From assembly GCA_017395685.1 (NCBI GenBank), contig JAFQOD010000004.1:1-64000 (forward strand): DNA of 64,000 nucleotides. The letters are read 5' to 3'. Below the pieces are notes generated by a model. The model searched no databases, was not told where the DNA came from, and saw nothing but the letters and a program-made list of their open reading frames with translations. Shown here piece after piece: positions 54,345-63,999 of this stretch. The DNA comes from Clostridia bacterium (GTDB taxonomy: Bacteria; Bacillota; Clostridia; Christensenellales; Aristaeellaceae). A program made the translations under genes and the position numbers. Numbering within the stretch: position 1 is the stretch's first letter; every line of letters begins with the position of its first letter.

Positions 54345-54427
54345 ATACATCATTCCCTATTGAATCGTGAGTGCCGATTATGCTATAATAGAATCACCGG
54401 AAAATTTACACATAGGAGGATCATCGG

Positions 54428-55147
54428 ATGCAGGTACATGTATTTGAAAATGCCCAGCAGGTGGGCCAGGCAGCGGCCACTCTTTTCGCCGCACAGATTC
54501 TTCGCAAGCCCAACAGCGTTCTGGGGCTGGCCACCGGTTCTTCTCCCATTGGCTGTTATCAGAAGCTGATCGAATGGCATCAGGCAGGCATTCTGGATTT
54601 TTCCCAGTGTGTAAGCTACAATCTGGATGAATACTGCGGATTGCCGGTGGAACATGAATGCAGCTATCATGCCTTTATGCAGGATCAATTGTTCCACGCT
54701 ATCAATATGAAAGAAACTCATGTGCCCGATGGCAATGCCAAGGATCTGAATGCAGAATGCAAGCGTTATGATGCTGCCATACAGGCTGCAGGCGGCATTG
54801 ATATGCAGCTGCTGGGCATTGGCCGCAACGGCCATATCGGCTTTAATGAGCCCGCTTCCCAGCTGACTTATGGCACCCAGATCGTCAATCTGACTGAAAG
54901 CACCATCCAGGCCAATCGCCGCTTCTTCGAAAGCGAAGCGGATGTGCCCCGGCAGGCCATCAGCCTGGGAATCGGCGGCATTATGAATGCTAAAGAAATC
55001 GTGCTGATCGCCATGGGCGAAGATAAGGCAGAGGCCATCCGGGATACCGTATATGGGGATATCAATCCTATGGTGCCCGCTTCTATTTTGCGGACCCATC
55101 CCCATGTGACCATTCTGGTGGATCAGGCGGCAGGCAAGCTGCTGTAA
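54428..55147 (+). CDS. nagB: glucosamine-6-phosphate deaminase
   Basis: This 239-aa enzyme converts glucosamine-6-phosphate to fructose-6-phosphate and ammonia. LGLATGSSPIGCYQKL, VSYNLDEYCGL, LGIGRNGHIGFNEPAS (catalytic Asp/His region) and SLGIGGIMNAKEIVLIAMGEDKA are all present. The length is that of the short Gram-positive form without the allosteric tail. TAGGAGGATCATCGG precedes the ATG. It is transcribed alone. Confidence 0.96.
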   Translation: MQVHVFENAQQVGQAAATLFAAQILRKPNSVLGLATGSSPIGCYQKLIEWHQAGILDFSQCVSYNLDEYCGLPVEHECSYHAFMQDQLFHAINMKETHVPDGNAKDLNAECKRYDAAIQAAGGIDMQLLGIGRNGHIGFNEPASQLTYGTQIVNLTESTIQANRRFFESEADVPRQAISLGIGGIMNAKEIVLIAMGEDKAEAIRDTVYGDINPMVPASILRTHPHVTILVDQAAGKLL

Positions 55148-55149
55148 TG

Positions 55150-55180
55150 GAAAAAGAGGCAGAAATGCCTCTTTTTTATG
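55150..55180 (+). terminator. rho-independent terminator after nagB
   Basis: AAAAAGAGGCA pairs with TGCCTCTTTTTT around a short GAAA loop, right after the nagB stop. Confidence 0.9.
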
Positions 55181-55248
55181 CCCTAATCTTGCGCTTTTTG
55201 CTTTTTTGTCTATAATGAAGGTATATTGATCATCAGGAGGATGCAGTA

Positions 55249-56043
55249 ATGGCCTTTCTGTATGAAATGCATTTGCATACATGCCAGGGAAGTGCCTGCG
55301 GCCGTTCCACCGGGGCAGAGCATGCCCGGTTCTATAAAGATGCCGGATATCAGGGGATCTTTGTTACCGATCATTTCTTTAACGGGAATACGGCTATACC
55401 CAAAAATCTCCCCTGGGAAGAAAGAATCCATCGCTTCTGCCAGGGCTATGAAGATGCGAAGGCAGAAGGGGATAGAATCGGCCTGGATGTATTCTTCGGA
55501 TGGGAACAGAATTTTCATGGGGATGAATATCTGATCTACGGCCTGGATAAGCAGTTTATGCTGGATCATCCCGAAATGGAGCATTGGAATCGCCGGCAGC
55601 AGCTGGAGGAAGTGCATCGCCATGGCGGCTGCGTTATCCAGGCCCATCCCTTCCGGGATCGGGGGTATATTCCCCGGGTGCTGCTGGGCCGGCAATTCTG
55701 CGACGGAATTGAAGTGATCAATACCAATAATCATCCCTATAATGATGTTTGCGCCTGTCGCTATGCCAAGGAATATGATCTGACGGTGATTGTTGGATCG
55801 GATAATCATTCCCATGAATGGGCAAAAGAAAGCAAGGATATTTTGGCGGCCCTTGTGCTGGATCAACCCTTGGCTGATTCTGGTGAATTGGTAAAAAAGA
55901 TTCTTTGCCGTGAAAAAATGGGAATAAAATTTGATAAAAGCCATTTATCCGCTCCTGTGGATTCGCCTCAGAAGCCATCCTTCTGGCTGGATGATCAGGA
56001 AATGCCCTATCCAACTGACCGCAACTGGCTGGCGGATGAATAA
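55249..56043 (+). CDS. PHP-domain metal-dependent phosphoesterase
   Basis: This 264-aa protein has YEMHLHTCQGSACG (HxH), GIFVTDHFF, VIQAHPFRDRGY and IVGSDNHSHEW, the PHP metal ligands. Stand-alone PHP proteins include histidinol phosphatase-like enzymes and nucleases; the closest function cannot be set from sequence alone. The last 40 residues are a Pro-rich tail. CAGGAGGATGCAGTA precedes the ATG and TATAAT lies just upstream. Confidence 0.85.
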   Translation: MAFLYEMHLHTCQGSACGRSTGAEHARFYKDAGYQGIFVTDHFFNGNTAIPKNLPWEERIHRFCQGYEDAKAEGDRIGLDVFFGWEQNFHGDEYLIYGLDKQFMLDHPEMEHWNRRQQLEEVHRHGGCVIQAHPFRDRGYIPRVLLGRQFCDGIEVINTNNHPYNDVCACRYAKEYDLTVIVGSDNHSHEWAKESKDILAALVLDQPLADSGELVKKILCREKMGIKFDKSHLSAPVDSPQKPSFWLDDQEMPYPTDRNWLADE

Positions 56044-56055
56044 TCCCTGTAATCA

Positions 56056-56092
56056 AAATGCCTGCAGTCTTGAAACTGCAGGCATTCATTTT
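56056..56092. terminator. terminator between convergent genes
   Basis: ATGCCTGCAG (56058-56067) pairs with CTGCAGGCAT (56076-56085). AAAA precedes and TCATTTTG follows, so it can serve both strands. Confidence 0.8.
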
Positions 56093-56095
56093 GTT

Positions 56096-56860
56096 TTACA
56101 GGCCCAGCTGGTCAGCGGCTGTTTTGCAGATCAGCTGCAGAAGTGCCGGATCGGGCGTGGGGCATTCATCCAGCGGAAAGGGATGCCCTGCGGCAGCATG
56201 CCCGGTGATTGCGCCATACCAGGTGGCGGCCAGGGCATACCGGCCGTAATTCAGGCTCATATGGAAGCCATCCCGGCAAAGAGAAGGGGCGCCCTTTTCA
56301 TAATCAAAGAAAGGGGTCCTCCGCAGGGCCTGGATCACATGCCCGGAGGGAATCAGATCCGCCTGAATGGCTTTTGCGGCCTTCTGATAGGCTTCGCACA
56401 GGCATTCATACATTCTTTGCTGGCTGTATTGATACCGGGCAAAGCCGGGATGATTGCTGTCCTTTTCATAGGCCCAGGTCTGCTGGATCATGAGGCGTGC
56501 ACCCGGCGCCCAGCGGCGGATATATTCCGCCAGATGGCCCAGGAAGGGCTGATAGGTGGCATAATCGCCGCTGTCATGGCTGGCTTGCTGCAGAGTGATC
56601 ACATCCCATTTCCGGCCCTGGAGCACCTGCCAGATATAGGCCGTCACCGGCTTATCATCCAGAAGGAGGGGATGCCCGTTATGCTGTACCGCATAGGCAG
56701 GCTCATCATGGCGTGCATTTTCCCAATGAGTTTTCAGGGAACAGCCGCCGATGTAAAGATTGACGCAGTCGATCGCAATCCCTTCGGCCAGGGAAAGCTG
56801 ATGCAGATAGCGTTGGGCATCATCGGAAAAGCTGTTGCCGATGGATAATACATGCAGCAT
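56096..56860 (-). CDS. DUF4886-type SGNH hydrolase
   Basis: This 254-aa protein begins MLHVLSIGNSFSDDAQRYLHQL, with the Ser nucleophile in GNSFS, an atypical SGNH block I shared by DUF4886 proteins. WDVITLQQASHDSGD is the block III region, and CRDGFHMSLNYGRYALAATW carries the Asp/His pair. AAGGAAGG overlaps the murC stop, and 16 bp separate the genes, so it is co-transcribed with murC. The link suggests cell-envelope carbohydrate deacylation, but that is inference. Confidence 0.85.
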   Translation of the reverse strand: MLHVLSIGNSFSDDAQRYLHQLSLAEGIAIDCVNLYIGGCSLKTHWENARHDEPAYAVQHNGHPLLLDDKPVTAYIWQVLQGRKWDVITLQQASHDSGDYATYQPFLGHLAEYIRRWAPGARLMIQQTWAYEKDSNHPGFARYQYSQQRMYECLCEAYQKAAKAIQADLIPSGHVIQALRRTPFFDYEKGAPSLCRDGFHMSLNYGRYALAATWYGAITGHAAAGHPFPLDECPTPDPALLQLICKTAADQLGL

Positions 56861-56876
56861 TTGGATGCTTCCTTCC

Positions 56877-58265
56877 TTAGTTGGTGTCCCCGTGGAGCTG
56901 CATCTGTTCATTGAGCAGATTGATGTTGCCGCAGCCCATGGTCAGCACCAGATCCCCTTCCTGCCAATGCTCCCGCAGATATTTTTCGGTATCATCAAAG
57001 GAGGGGGTGTGCACCGCATTGATGCCGTGGGCGCGCATGCCTTCCACCACCATTTCCGCCTTGATATCCCCGGGATCCTTTTCGCGGGCGGCAAAAATAT
57101 CGGTGACCAGCGTATAATCGGCCACTTCGGTGCAGGTAAGGTAATCCTGGAACAGGCCCTTTACCCGGCTATAGGTATGGGGCTGCATCACGGCCCAGAG
57201 ATGATTGGGCTTCTGCTGCTTTGCCACAGAAAGAGCGGCGCGCATTTCGGCAGGGTTGTGGCCGTAATCATGATACATCTTCACCTTGTCGATAAGACCG
57301 GTGAATTCAAACCGCCGGTGCACCCCGGCAAAATGGGAGAGAGCGGAAGCCGCCTCTTTTGCATCCACGCCCAGGGCATGGGCAGAGGCAATGGCAGCCA
57401 GGGAATTGATCACATTGAAGCTGCCTGCCACCTTCATTTCCACATGGCAGATTTTTTCGCCCTTGTGGATGACGTCATACTGAGGGCAGCCGGTATCGTT
57501 ATAGATAAGGTTTTCGGCATAGTAATCATTGGTCTTTTCCAGGCCAAAGGTGCGGTATTCGCAATGCAGCTTGGAAAAGAGCCGCATGATCCTTTCATCT
57601 TCTCCCCAGCCAAGGGCCAGGCCGTGAGCAGGCAGAAGGGAAAGGAATTCGCCAAATGCTTCTTCGATATGCTCAATATCCCGGTAATAATCCAGATGAT
57701 CGGCGTCAATATTGAGCACGATGGCCATGGTAGGCCGCATTTCCAGGAAGCTGCCGTGGAATTCGCAGGCTTCGGCAACGAATACATCCTTTTTTCCGAT
57801 CCGGGATCCGCCGCCCAGGGCATCCAGACGGCCGCCGATATGCACAGTGGGATCCAGATTGCATTCCAGCAGCGTTTCCGCGATCATGGAAGATGTGGTG
57901 GTCTTTCCGTGGGCGCCGCAGATGCAAACGGCGTTTTCATGGCCCTGCATCAGCTGCCCCAGCAGGGTGGAACGCTCCATCTGAGGGATCTGCAGCCGCT
58001 CGGCCTCCACCCGTTCGGGATTTTCCGGGGAAATGGCGGCGGAGAAAATAAGCAGGTCCGCACCTTGTACATTTTCTTTATGATGGCCCACGTGCACATC
58101 AATGCCCATCTTCCGCAGCCGTTCCACCGCATGGGAATTGGCATTATCGGAACCGGTCACCTGATAGCCTTCCTTTAACAGCATTTCTGCCAGCCCGGAC
58201 ATGCTGGAACCGCCGATGCCGATCATATGCACATGCTTGCCCTGATAATCACGAATACTGATCAT
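56877..58265 (-). CDS. murC: UDP-N-acetylmuramate-L-alanine ligase
   Basis: This 462-aa ligase adds the first amino acid of the peptidoglycan stem. HMIGIGGSSMSGLAEML (UDP binding), CGAHGKTTTSSMIAE (ATP loop), EACEFHGSFL, LNIDADHLDYY and YHDYGHNPAEMRAAL are family motifs. The start at 58265 (MISIRDYQGKHVHMIG) gives the usual MurC length with AGAGGTG ahead. A TATAAT and a palindrome lie upstream. It leads a two-gene operon. Confidence 0.96.
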   Translation of the reverse strand: MISIRDYQGKHVHMIGIGGSSMSGLAEMLLKEGYQVTGSDNANSHAVERLRKMGIDVHVGHHKENVQGADLLIFSAAISPENPERVEAERLQIPQMERSTLLGQLMQGHENAVCICGAHGKTTTSSMIAETLLECNLDPTVHIGGRLDALGGGSRIGKKDVFVAEACEFHGSFLEMRPTMAIVLNIDADHLDYYRDIEHIEEAFGEFLSLLPAHGLALGWGEDERIMRLFSKLHCEYRTFGLEKTNDYYAENLIYNDTGCPQYDVIHKGEKICHVEMKVAGSFNVINSLAAIASAHALGVDAKEAASALSHFAGVHRRFEFTGLIDKVKMYHDYGHNPAEMRAALSVAKQQKPNHLWAVMQPHTYSRVKGLFQDYLTCTEVADYTLVTDIFAAREKDPGDIKAEMVVEGMRAHGINAVHTPSFDDTEKYLREHWQEGDLVLTMGCGNINLLNEQMQLHGDTN

Positions 58266-58308
58266 GATGCACCTCTGTTCAAAATTTCCTTGCTTATTAT
58301 ACGACATA

Positions 58309-58330
58309 CCCCCTTGAAATATCAAGGGGG
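58309..58330. promoter_or_regulatory. palindrome over the murC promoter
   Basis: CCCCCTTGA (58309-58317) and TCAAGGGGG (58322-58330) flank AATA. On the minus strand this covers a TTGATA-like -35, followed 18 bp on by TATAAT. It may be an operator. It is not at the end of a converging gene, so termination is less likely. Confidence 0.45.
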
Positions 58331-58402
58331 GTAGAGAATGAAAGATTGTTTCTAATAAACTTATTAAATCTCGCTGGATAAAGTAGGAGGAGTACAATTG
58401 AA

Positions 58403-59449
58403 TTATTCAAGCAGCCTGCCATTCACAAGATCAATGGTGCCGTTTTCTGCAAAGGAAGCGGGCAAATTCTGCATTCCCTTTACATTCTTTTTATAGATCA
58501 GTTTTTTCAGCATGGCCTTCTTTTCATCCGGATCCGTCAGCGGATAGGGGCGAAAATCGCCCTTTCCCTGGGTACGGCAGGGAATGACGGTGAAGTTTTC
58601 CAGTTCAGGGCCTTCATCCGTCAGTTGATACCGCAATTGGAAAATGCCGGTATCGGGATCAACGCTGCTCATGGAGCCGAAGGTGAAATTGCCGGTACTA
58701 AAAAAGATGGGCTTTCCCTGATAGAATTGCACCTGCTGCAGAATATGGGGATGATGGCCCCAGATCACATCCGCACCGGCATCCAGCACATCCTTGGCAT
58801 AGGTGAATTGCCAGGTCTGGGGAGAGGATTGCACTTCCCTTCCCCAATGGAGACTGGCGATCACCAGATCACAGCCCTGGGATTTCAGATCCTCAATCCG
58901 CTTTGCGATCCTTTTCAGATCGCTGTCCTGAGGATAGGAAAAGCCCAGCGCACCGATCTTGATCCCCTTCACTTCGAAAATTCCCAGCCGATCCTGGGCG
59001 CGCTTGGTGCCGGGATAGAGGGTGCCGAAATGGGGGATGCCGTATTGATCCAGGGCGGCAATGGTGTCGTTATACCCTGCATCAAAAAAATCCATAGCAT
59101 GGTTATTGGCGGTATTTACTGCATCCACCCCGGAATGCAGATAAACCCTGGCATAGGCGGGGGCAGATCTCAGATTGGTTTTCTTATCCGCATGCCGGGT
59201 CCGGTCGGTAAAGACCACTTCGCTGTTGGCGAAGGTGAAATCATCTGTATCCAGATATTCCCGCACCAGGGAAAAGGGCCAATCCAGCCCCTTTTCATCT
59301 ACCGTGGCGGTATAGGAGCCAGCCTTTCCGGAGGAACTGACGATTTCGCCGATACTGCAATCGCCGACAAAGGAAAGCGTGAGGGTTTCGGAAAGTGATG
59401 AAGGAATACTCAGAAACAGGATCAGGCAGGAAAGTATGATTCGTTTCAC
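58403..59449 (-). CDS. secreted CapA-family metallophosphatase-fold protein
   Basis: This 348-aa protein has a signal peptide (MKRIILSCLILFLSIPSSLS) and the PGA_cap motifs LSFVGDCSIG, FANSEVVFTDR, DAVNTANNHAMDFFDAG, VIASLHWGREVQ and VIWGHHPHILQQVQF. CapA proteins relate to poly-gamma-glutamate capsule attachment or release; no capB or capC is present here, so the role may be another envelope polymer. It lies upstream of murC on the same strand. Confidence 0.87.
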   Translation of the reverse strand: MKRIILSCLILFLSIPSSLSETLTLSFVGDCSIGEIVSSSGKAGSYTATVDEKGLDWPFSLVREYLDTDDFTFANSEVVFTDRTRHADKKTNLRSAPAYARVYLHSGVDAVNTANNHAMDFFDAGYNDTIAALDQYGIPHFGTLYPGTKRAQDRLGIFEVKGIKIGALGFSYPQDSDLKRIAKRIEDLKSQGCDLVIASLHWGREVQSSPQTWQFTYAKDVLDAGADVIWGHHPHILQQVQFYQGKPIFFSTGNFTFGSMSSVDPDTGIFQLRYQLTDEGPELENFTVIPCRTQGKGDFRPYPLTDPDEKKAMLKKLIYKKNVKGMQNLPASFAENGTIDLVNGRLLE

Positions 59450-59467
59450 GATTTGGTTCCTTTCATA

Positions 59468-59511
59468 AACGCTCCCTGCAGAGCATGAGGCCGTTGCAAG
59501 GAGCGTTTTTG
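59468..59511. terminator. hairpin between the secreted hydrolase and CapA genes
   Basis: AACGCTCC (59468-59475) pairs with GGAGCGTT (59500-59507). The T-tract is on the plus strand, while transcription here runs on the minus strand, so its effect is uncertain. Confidence 0.4.
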
Positions 59512-59519
59512 CAGATTAG

Positions 59520-60386
59520 TTATTTGATTCGTTCTACCATCCACACAGTACCGTCAGTGGCAAGACGGAGGATACCGTTTTCTGTAAAGTAATGGGTAAT
59601 TTTCTGGTCATTCAGCTGCTTGGCACCGTTTGCACTGCTGCGCCCGCTGGTAACGATTACTAGCTCCGGATCAACTAGGGAAAGGAAGTCGGGCTGCATA
59701 TCGTTGTAGCCGTGATGAGGGAATTTGAGAATATCAGACTGGATATCAGGCTGATCCTGGATGAAGAGCAGTTGGGCATCCCGCTGCACATCTCCTGTAA
59801 AAAGGATACTGCGATTCCCCAATTCGATCTTGACCATAACTGATTTGTTATTTACCCGGGCAAGACTTTCGTCTGTTCGCTGATATACGGTCATTTTAAC
59901 ATCCCCAAAGGCAATGGTATCCCCATCAGCCACACGGCGGAAGGGAACGCCCAGAGTGTGCAGATCATTGTATACCTTGAAACGGACGGTATCCCCGTCA
60001 GGATAATCTTCAGGGAAACCCAGTAAGAATTCCTGAGCAGGAATTTCTTTAAGCACATGATTGAAACCACCGATATGATCGGCATCGGGATGGGAATTGA
60101 GGGCGTAGGTCATTTCTGTAATTTTCAGTTTATCAAGCATGGCTTTGGTGTCACGCCACTGATTGCCGGCACAATCGATCAGCATGGAGTATTCGCCATA
60201 TCGAACGAAAGCAGCATCACATCCATGGATTTTGGGAAAATAAACTTCCAGCAAAGTCGCTTCTTCCGGGAATGCAAAAGAGTTGGAAGGATTTGCGATA
60301 TTATTGATAATGATTTCTTCTTCGCCAAACGCAGCAGACAGGGGAAGAAGCAGCAGTACCAGCAGCAGAGCAAAGATCTTTTTCAT
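59520..60386 (-). CDS. secreted ComEC-like metallo-beta-lactamase-fold hydrolase
   Basis: This 288-aa protein has a signal peptide (MKKIFALLLVLLLLPLSAAFG) and metal motifs LNSHPDADHIGGFNHVL, ILFTGDVQRDAQ and LKFPHHGYNDM. These match the extracellular MBL domain of ComEC and its stand-alone relatives, which are linked to nuclease or phosphodiesterase activity. Lacking the ComEC channel, it acts outside the cell on its own. It is followed by the CapA gene, transcribed the same way. Confidence 0.87.
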   Translation of the reverse strand: MKKIFALLLVLLLLPLSAAFGEEEIIINNIANPSNSFAFPEEATLLEVYFPKIHGCDAAFVRYGEYSMLIDCAGNQWRDTKAMLDKLKITEMTYALNSHPDADHIGGFNHVLKEIPAQEFLLGFPEDYPDGDTVRFKVYNDLHTLGVPFRRVADGDTIAFGDVKMTVYQRTDESLARVNNKSVMVKIELGNRSILFTGDVQRDAQLLFIQDQPDIQSDILKFPHHGYNDMQPDFLSLVDPELVIVTSGRSSANGAKQLNDQKITHYFTENGILRLATDGTVWMVERIK

Positions 60387-60416
60387 CGTATGTATTCTTC
60401 CTTCTGGAGTTATTCG

Positions 60417-61460
60417 TTAATTGTAAAAGTGATAGATGGTGGTGGTCTGGTAGGTTTCCCCGGCCTTCAGGGTGGTGGTGGGGAACTGGGGATGATTGGG
60501 GCTGTCGGGATAATGCTGGGTTTCCATGGCGATGCCGGCATAGGGGCCGTAGTGGGCGCCGTCATGGCCGGATTGATTGAGACCCTGGCCGGAATAGATC
60601 TGGATACCGGGCTCGGTGGTATACACATCCATCATGCGGCCGGAAGCGGCATGGGAAAGGGTGGCCACTTTCCGCAGGCCTTCGCCCTTGAGCACATAGT
60701 TGATATCATAGCCATCCACGGCGTCCATCAGGGGGCATTCCTTTTTCCGGGCGATGCCGTCGCCGATGCAGGCGGGGGTGGAAAAATCCAGGGGAGTGCC
60801 CTTGACGGCCAGCATTTCGCCGGTGGCGATCAGTTCATCATCCACGTCGGTCACGTAATCGGAATCAATCCACAGGGTATGATCCAATACATCCCCTTCG
60901 CCGGAGAGATTGAAATAGGAATGATTGGTCAGATTGCAGACGGTATCCTTATCAGATACGGCCATATAACGGATGGTCAGACGGCAGTCGTCATCAAAGG
61001 AATAGGATACCTGGGTCTTCATTTTGCCAGGGAAGCCTTCCTCGCCGTCATGGGCCACGTAAGTAAAGATAACCGTATCCTCTTTTTCATCTTCCAGGAT
61101 CTGGCCCTTCCACCATTTCTTATCGAAGCCTTCCCGGCCGCCGTGCAGGTTGTTTTTGCCGTCATTGGGGAAGAGAGTGTATTCCACGCCGTTCAGGGTG
61201 AAACGGGAGCCGCCGATGCGGTTGCCGTAGCGGCCAACGGTAGCGCCGATATAGGCGCCCTTCTGATCATATTCTTCCAGGGTATCATAGCCCAGATTCA
61301 CTTCGGTCAGATGGCCATTCTTATCCGGCACTTTTACGGAAACCAGATGGGCGCCGAAATCCAGCACGGAGATGGAGGCGCCTTTTTTATTGGTCAGGGT
61401 ATAGAGGGTCATTTGACGGCCGATCAGATCGATGCCAAAGGGCTTTTGCGTAATGCTCAT
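60417..61460 (-). CDS. galM: aldose 1-epimerase (galactose mutarotase)
   Basis: This 347-aa enzyme interconverts alpha and beta anomers of aldoses. RYGNRIGGSRFTLNG, NLHGGREGFDKKWW, the catalytic His in CNLTNHSYFNLSG and the catalytic Glu in GIAMETQHYPDSPNHPQFP are present. The length is normal. CAGGAGGATCC precedes the start. No other galactose genes are adjacent. Confidence 0.95.
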   Translation of the reverse strand: MSITQKPFGIDLIGRQMTLYTLTNKKGASISVLDFGAHLVSVKVPDKNGHLTEVNLGYDTLEEYDQKGAYIGATVGRYGNRIGGSRFTLNGVEYTLFPNDGKNNLHGGREGFDKKWWKGQILEDEKEDTVIFTYVAHDGEEGFPGKMKTQVSYSFDDDCRLTIRYMAVSDKDTVCNLTNHSYFNLSGEGDVLDHTLWIDSDYVTDVDDELIATGEMLAVKGTPLDFSTPACIGDGIARKKECPLMDAVDGYDINYVLKGEGLRKVATLSHAASGRMMDVYTTEPGIQIYSGQGLNQSGHDGAHYGPYAGIAMETQHYPDSPNHPQFPTTTLKAGETYQTTTIYHFYN

Positions 61461-61576
61461 AAACGGATCCTCCTGAAATCAGAATTCATTTCTATTATTA
61501 TATGATAAATTCTTCGGATTGAAAAGTATAAATTCCTGGCATTTGGCAAAAATACTGCATACAGGAGGGAAATTGT

Positions 61577-62539
61577 ATGCAGCAGATACGCCATGGAAGC
61601 GGCCTTTCGGTGATGATGTGCCTGGGTATTCTGTTTTCTCTGATACTTGCTACAGGCGCCTTTTATCCAGAGCAGGAAAGGATAGCGATCCCGATTCTGG
61701 GGGAGAGAGACGGATGGGCAGTGCATCGGGGAGCAAAAGAAATGCGGGGAAGGGAAATACATATCTCCCGGCAGGAGATGATGCAGGGCACCCTTTTGCT
61801 GATCGGGAAGGATCATCCTCTGCCGGATGATTATCCCCCGCCCAATACCCGCACCCTCCGGGCGATGGTGGGCATGTATCTGCCGGTGTGGGAGGATACG
61901 GCGCTGCTGCCGGAGGCGGTATACTCCCTTTGCGATATGAAGCAGGATTATTCTCTGGATTCAGGCATTACTTTTACCCGAGGCGCCTTGTCTGCCGCCC
62001 AATTGGAGGATTGGCAGCGCCAGGCCTTTCAGCGGTTTTCAAGGGTATATCCCCTGCAGGATGCCCTGCATCTGGCCCTTCTGGCAGTGCCTGGCGGAAT
62101 GGAAAGCGAGCACAGAACGGGCTATGCCCTGGATCTGGAATTGCACCCGCCCCTTTCCCTTGGAAAAGCGGATCCCTTGCTGAGAAATGATGTGGGCCGG
62201 TGGCTTTCTGAAAATATGTGGCGCTACGGCTGGATCTACCGCTATGGGCCGGATCATGAAGGAGGGGGCGATTGTGAGGGCATTCATATCCGCTATGCAG
62301 GGAAGGGCCATGCTGCCGCCATGCATGCATTGCAAATGGGGCTGGAGGAATATTGGGCGCTGCTGCGACAGGAAGGGGAGCTTACCCTATATCAGAATGG
62401 GATAGAAAGGGCGCGGATTTACTGCACTCCCTGTCAGGATGATTGGGAAATTCTGCTACCCGATGAATATGAATATGCCGCCAGCCTGGATAATACGGGC
62501 TGGGCGGCAGTGATCATGTATCCGAAGGGCACTATTTAA
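61577..62539 (+). CDS. VanY-type D-alanyl-D-alanine carboxypeptidase-like protein
   Basis: This 320-aa protein has a single N-terminal membrane helix or signal (SVMMCLGILFSLILATGAFY) and then a peptidase M15B domain: SEHRTGYALDLEL carries the zinc His and Asp (SxHxxGxAxD), WLSENMWRYGWIYRY matches the family, and CEGIHIRYAGKGHA carries the Glu and last His in place of the usual E-x-W-H-x-R-Y. About 80 C-terminal residues are extra. It likely trims peptidoglycan stems. ACAGGAGGG precedes the ATG. It converges on the next gene with a 4-bp stop overlap. Confidence 0.87.
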   Translation: MQQIRHGSGLSVMMCLGILFSLILATGAFYPEQERIAIPILGERDGWAVHRGAKEMRGREIHISRQEMMQGTLLLIGKDHPLPDDYPPPNTRTLRAMVGMYLPVWEDTALLPEAVYSLCDMKQDYSLDSGITFTRGALSAAQLEDWQRQAFQRFSRVYPLQDALHLALLAVPGGMESEHRTGYALDLELHPPLSLGKADPLLRNDVGRWLSENMWRYGWIYRYGPDHEGGGDCEGIHIRYAGKGHAAAMHALQMGLEEYWALLRQEGELTLYQNGIERARIYCTPCQDDWEILLPDEYEYAASLDNTGWAAVIMYPKGTI

Positions 62540-63999
62540 TCACTGGAAGGCAGCGATGCAATCCATTGATCCATCAGATTCAATCCCTTTTGCTGGGGAA
62601 TTACATGATTGGGAAGAAGCTCCTGGGTGAAAAAATCCTGGAATGCCTGGAAAAATTCCGGCTGTACAATCATGGATTCCACATGCCCTTCCGACAGATT
62701 ATAGGAAGAATTGGCATTGGACAGCATGACCCCCCTCCCTTCATAACTGGTGATTTCCAGATAAAAGGGCAGGGAATCATCCTTGGAAAAATACAGATTG
62801 AAATAGGGATTTTCGCTCATCTGCTGGCGCAGATTCGCAAGGATCTTCCGGCGCTCGGCGGGGGTAAAGGCACTCAGGGCAAAGAAATGATCGCTGAGCC
62901 GGCCAGTGAGCACAAAGCGCTGCATGGCGCTTGTGGAAAGAACGGCATGGGTCACCTTTTTCTTCGTGAAGCAGTTGCGATATCTTTGCAGATGGATGGC
63001 ATACATTTCATCCACTGCTTTTTTCATGCTTTCGCTGCGGGAAACCTTCAGCCCATTGATTGTGCGCATGCCTGCCGCCAGCAGAATATCCGGATGAATG
63101 AAGGGCAAATGGATATCCGGCTTGATGGAAAAAATGCTGTGATTGGCCTCCCACTTCCGGTTCATTTCGGCATAGCGCACATAATTATCGATTGTAATGC
63201 TTTCGGGAAACTGGGTTTGAATGGGGGAAAGACATGCTTTGTGATGATTGAGCTGATCAATCTGAAACAGGAAGGGGGAAGGATGCCGGTATTCGGTCAT
63301 GAGAAATTCATGGGCATCCGTCAGCACCAGATGATGCATCCTCTTTTTGCCGCATGCAGCCACAAAGGTACAGAAAATCCGGTTGCCGTCATAGAGGGCA
63401 AGGGCCTCCGGCGTTAAAATGGAGGCATCAGCCATATAGGCGGTGTAGCCCGCCAGCGGCAAAAAGCGGCGGACGGCAGCAATGCTCCCCAGCAGCACGT
63501 GGGGATGATCCGGCCGGTTGTGCAGATAATGGACGATACGCGCAGGATTTTCCTTCCTTGCCGCCAGAGGATAAAAATTATCCATCAGCGTATAGCGGCA
63601 GCAGCCTGTAATGATCAGTTCAATTTCTGTACTCTGTTCATAAATCTGGATCACCTCTGCCAGGCTGTGCAGGGGATGCTGCTGCAGGGCGCCGCCCCGG
63701 CACTGAATGGTATATGGTTCGTGAACGCTCTGATCCGGATTGGAAAGCAGCATCTGCCACATAATCTGATGGGACAGGTAGCGCTCTATTCCCACCCGCT
63801 GAATGCTCAGCGCCTGATCCAATTGGGCCTTTTCTTCGGGCAGGATGGAAATGCGCTGATTTTCCAGCAGTGCCTGATAGAATACATCCAGCGTTTTGAC
63901 GTTGACTTCATTATGGATGATCCGGGAAAGGGAGGTGGCGCTTTTCATATTCATCAGCCGGGCGCCCTCCAGGAGAGATAGTTCCCTGCTTTCCAGCAT
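62536..63999 (-). CDS. HTH (XRE-like) transcriptional regulator, possibly 5'-incomplete
   Basis: At least 487 aa. The first 45 residues (SLLEGARLMNMKSATSLSRIIHNEVNVKTLDVFYQALL) look like an XRE-type helix-turn-helix. The rest shows no motif I recognise; residues about 130-230 are rich in hydrophobic and histidine patches. Its only visible ATG is one base from the window edge, so the true start may lie further upstream. Ligand and targets are unknown. Confidence 0.55.
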   Translation of the reverse strand: MLESRELSLLEGARLMNMKSATSLSRIIHNEVNVKTLDVFYQALLENQRISILPEEKAQLDQALSIQRVGIERYLSHQIMWQMLLSNPDQSVHEPYTIQCRGGALQQHPLHSLAEVIQIYEQSTEIELIITGCCRYTLMDNFYPLAARKENPARIVHYLHNRPDHPHVLLGSIAAVRRFLPLAGYTAYMADASILTPEALALYDGNRIFCTFVAACGKKRMHHLVLTDAHEFLMTEYRHPSPFLFQIDQLNHHKACLSPIQTQFPESITIDNYVRYAEMNRKWEANHSIFSIKPDIHLPFIHPDILLAAGMRTINGLKVSRSESMKKAVDEMYAIHLQRYRNCFTKKKVTHAVLSTSAMQRFVLTGRLSDHFFALSAFTPAERRKILANLRQQMSENPYFNLYFSKDDSLPFYLEITSYEGRGVMLSNANSSYNLSEGHVESMIVQPEFFQAFQDFFTQELLPNHVIPQQKGLNLMDQWIASLPSSD

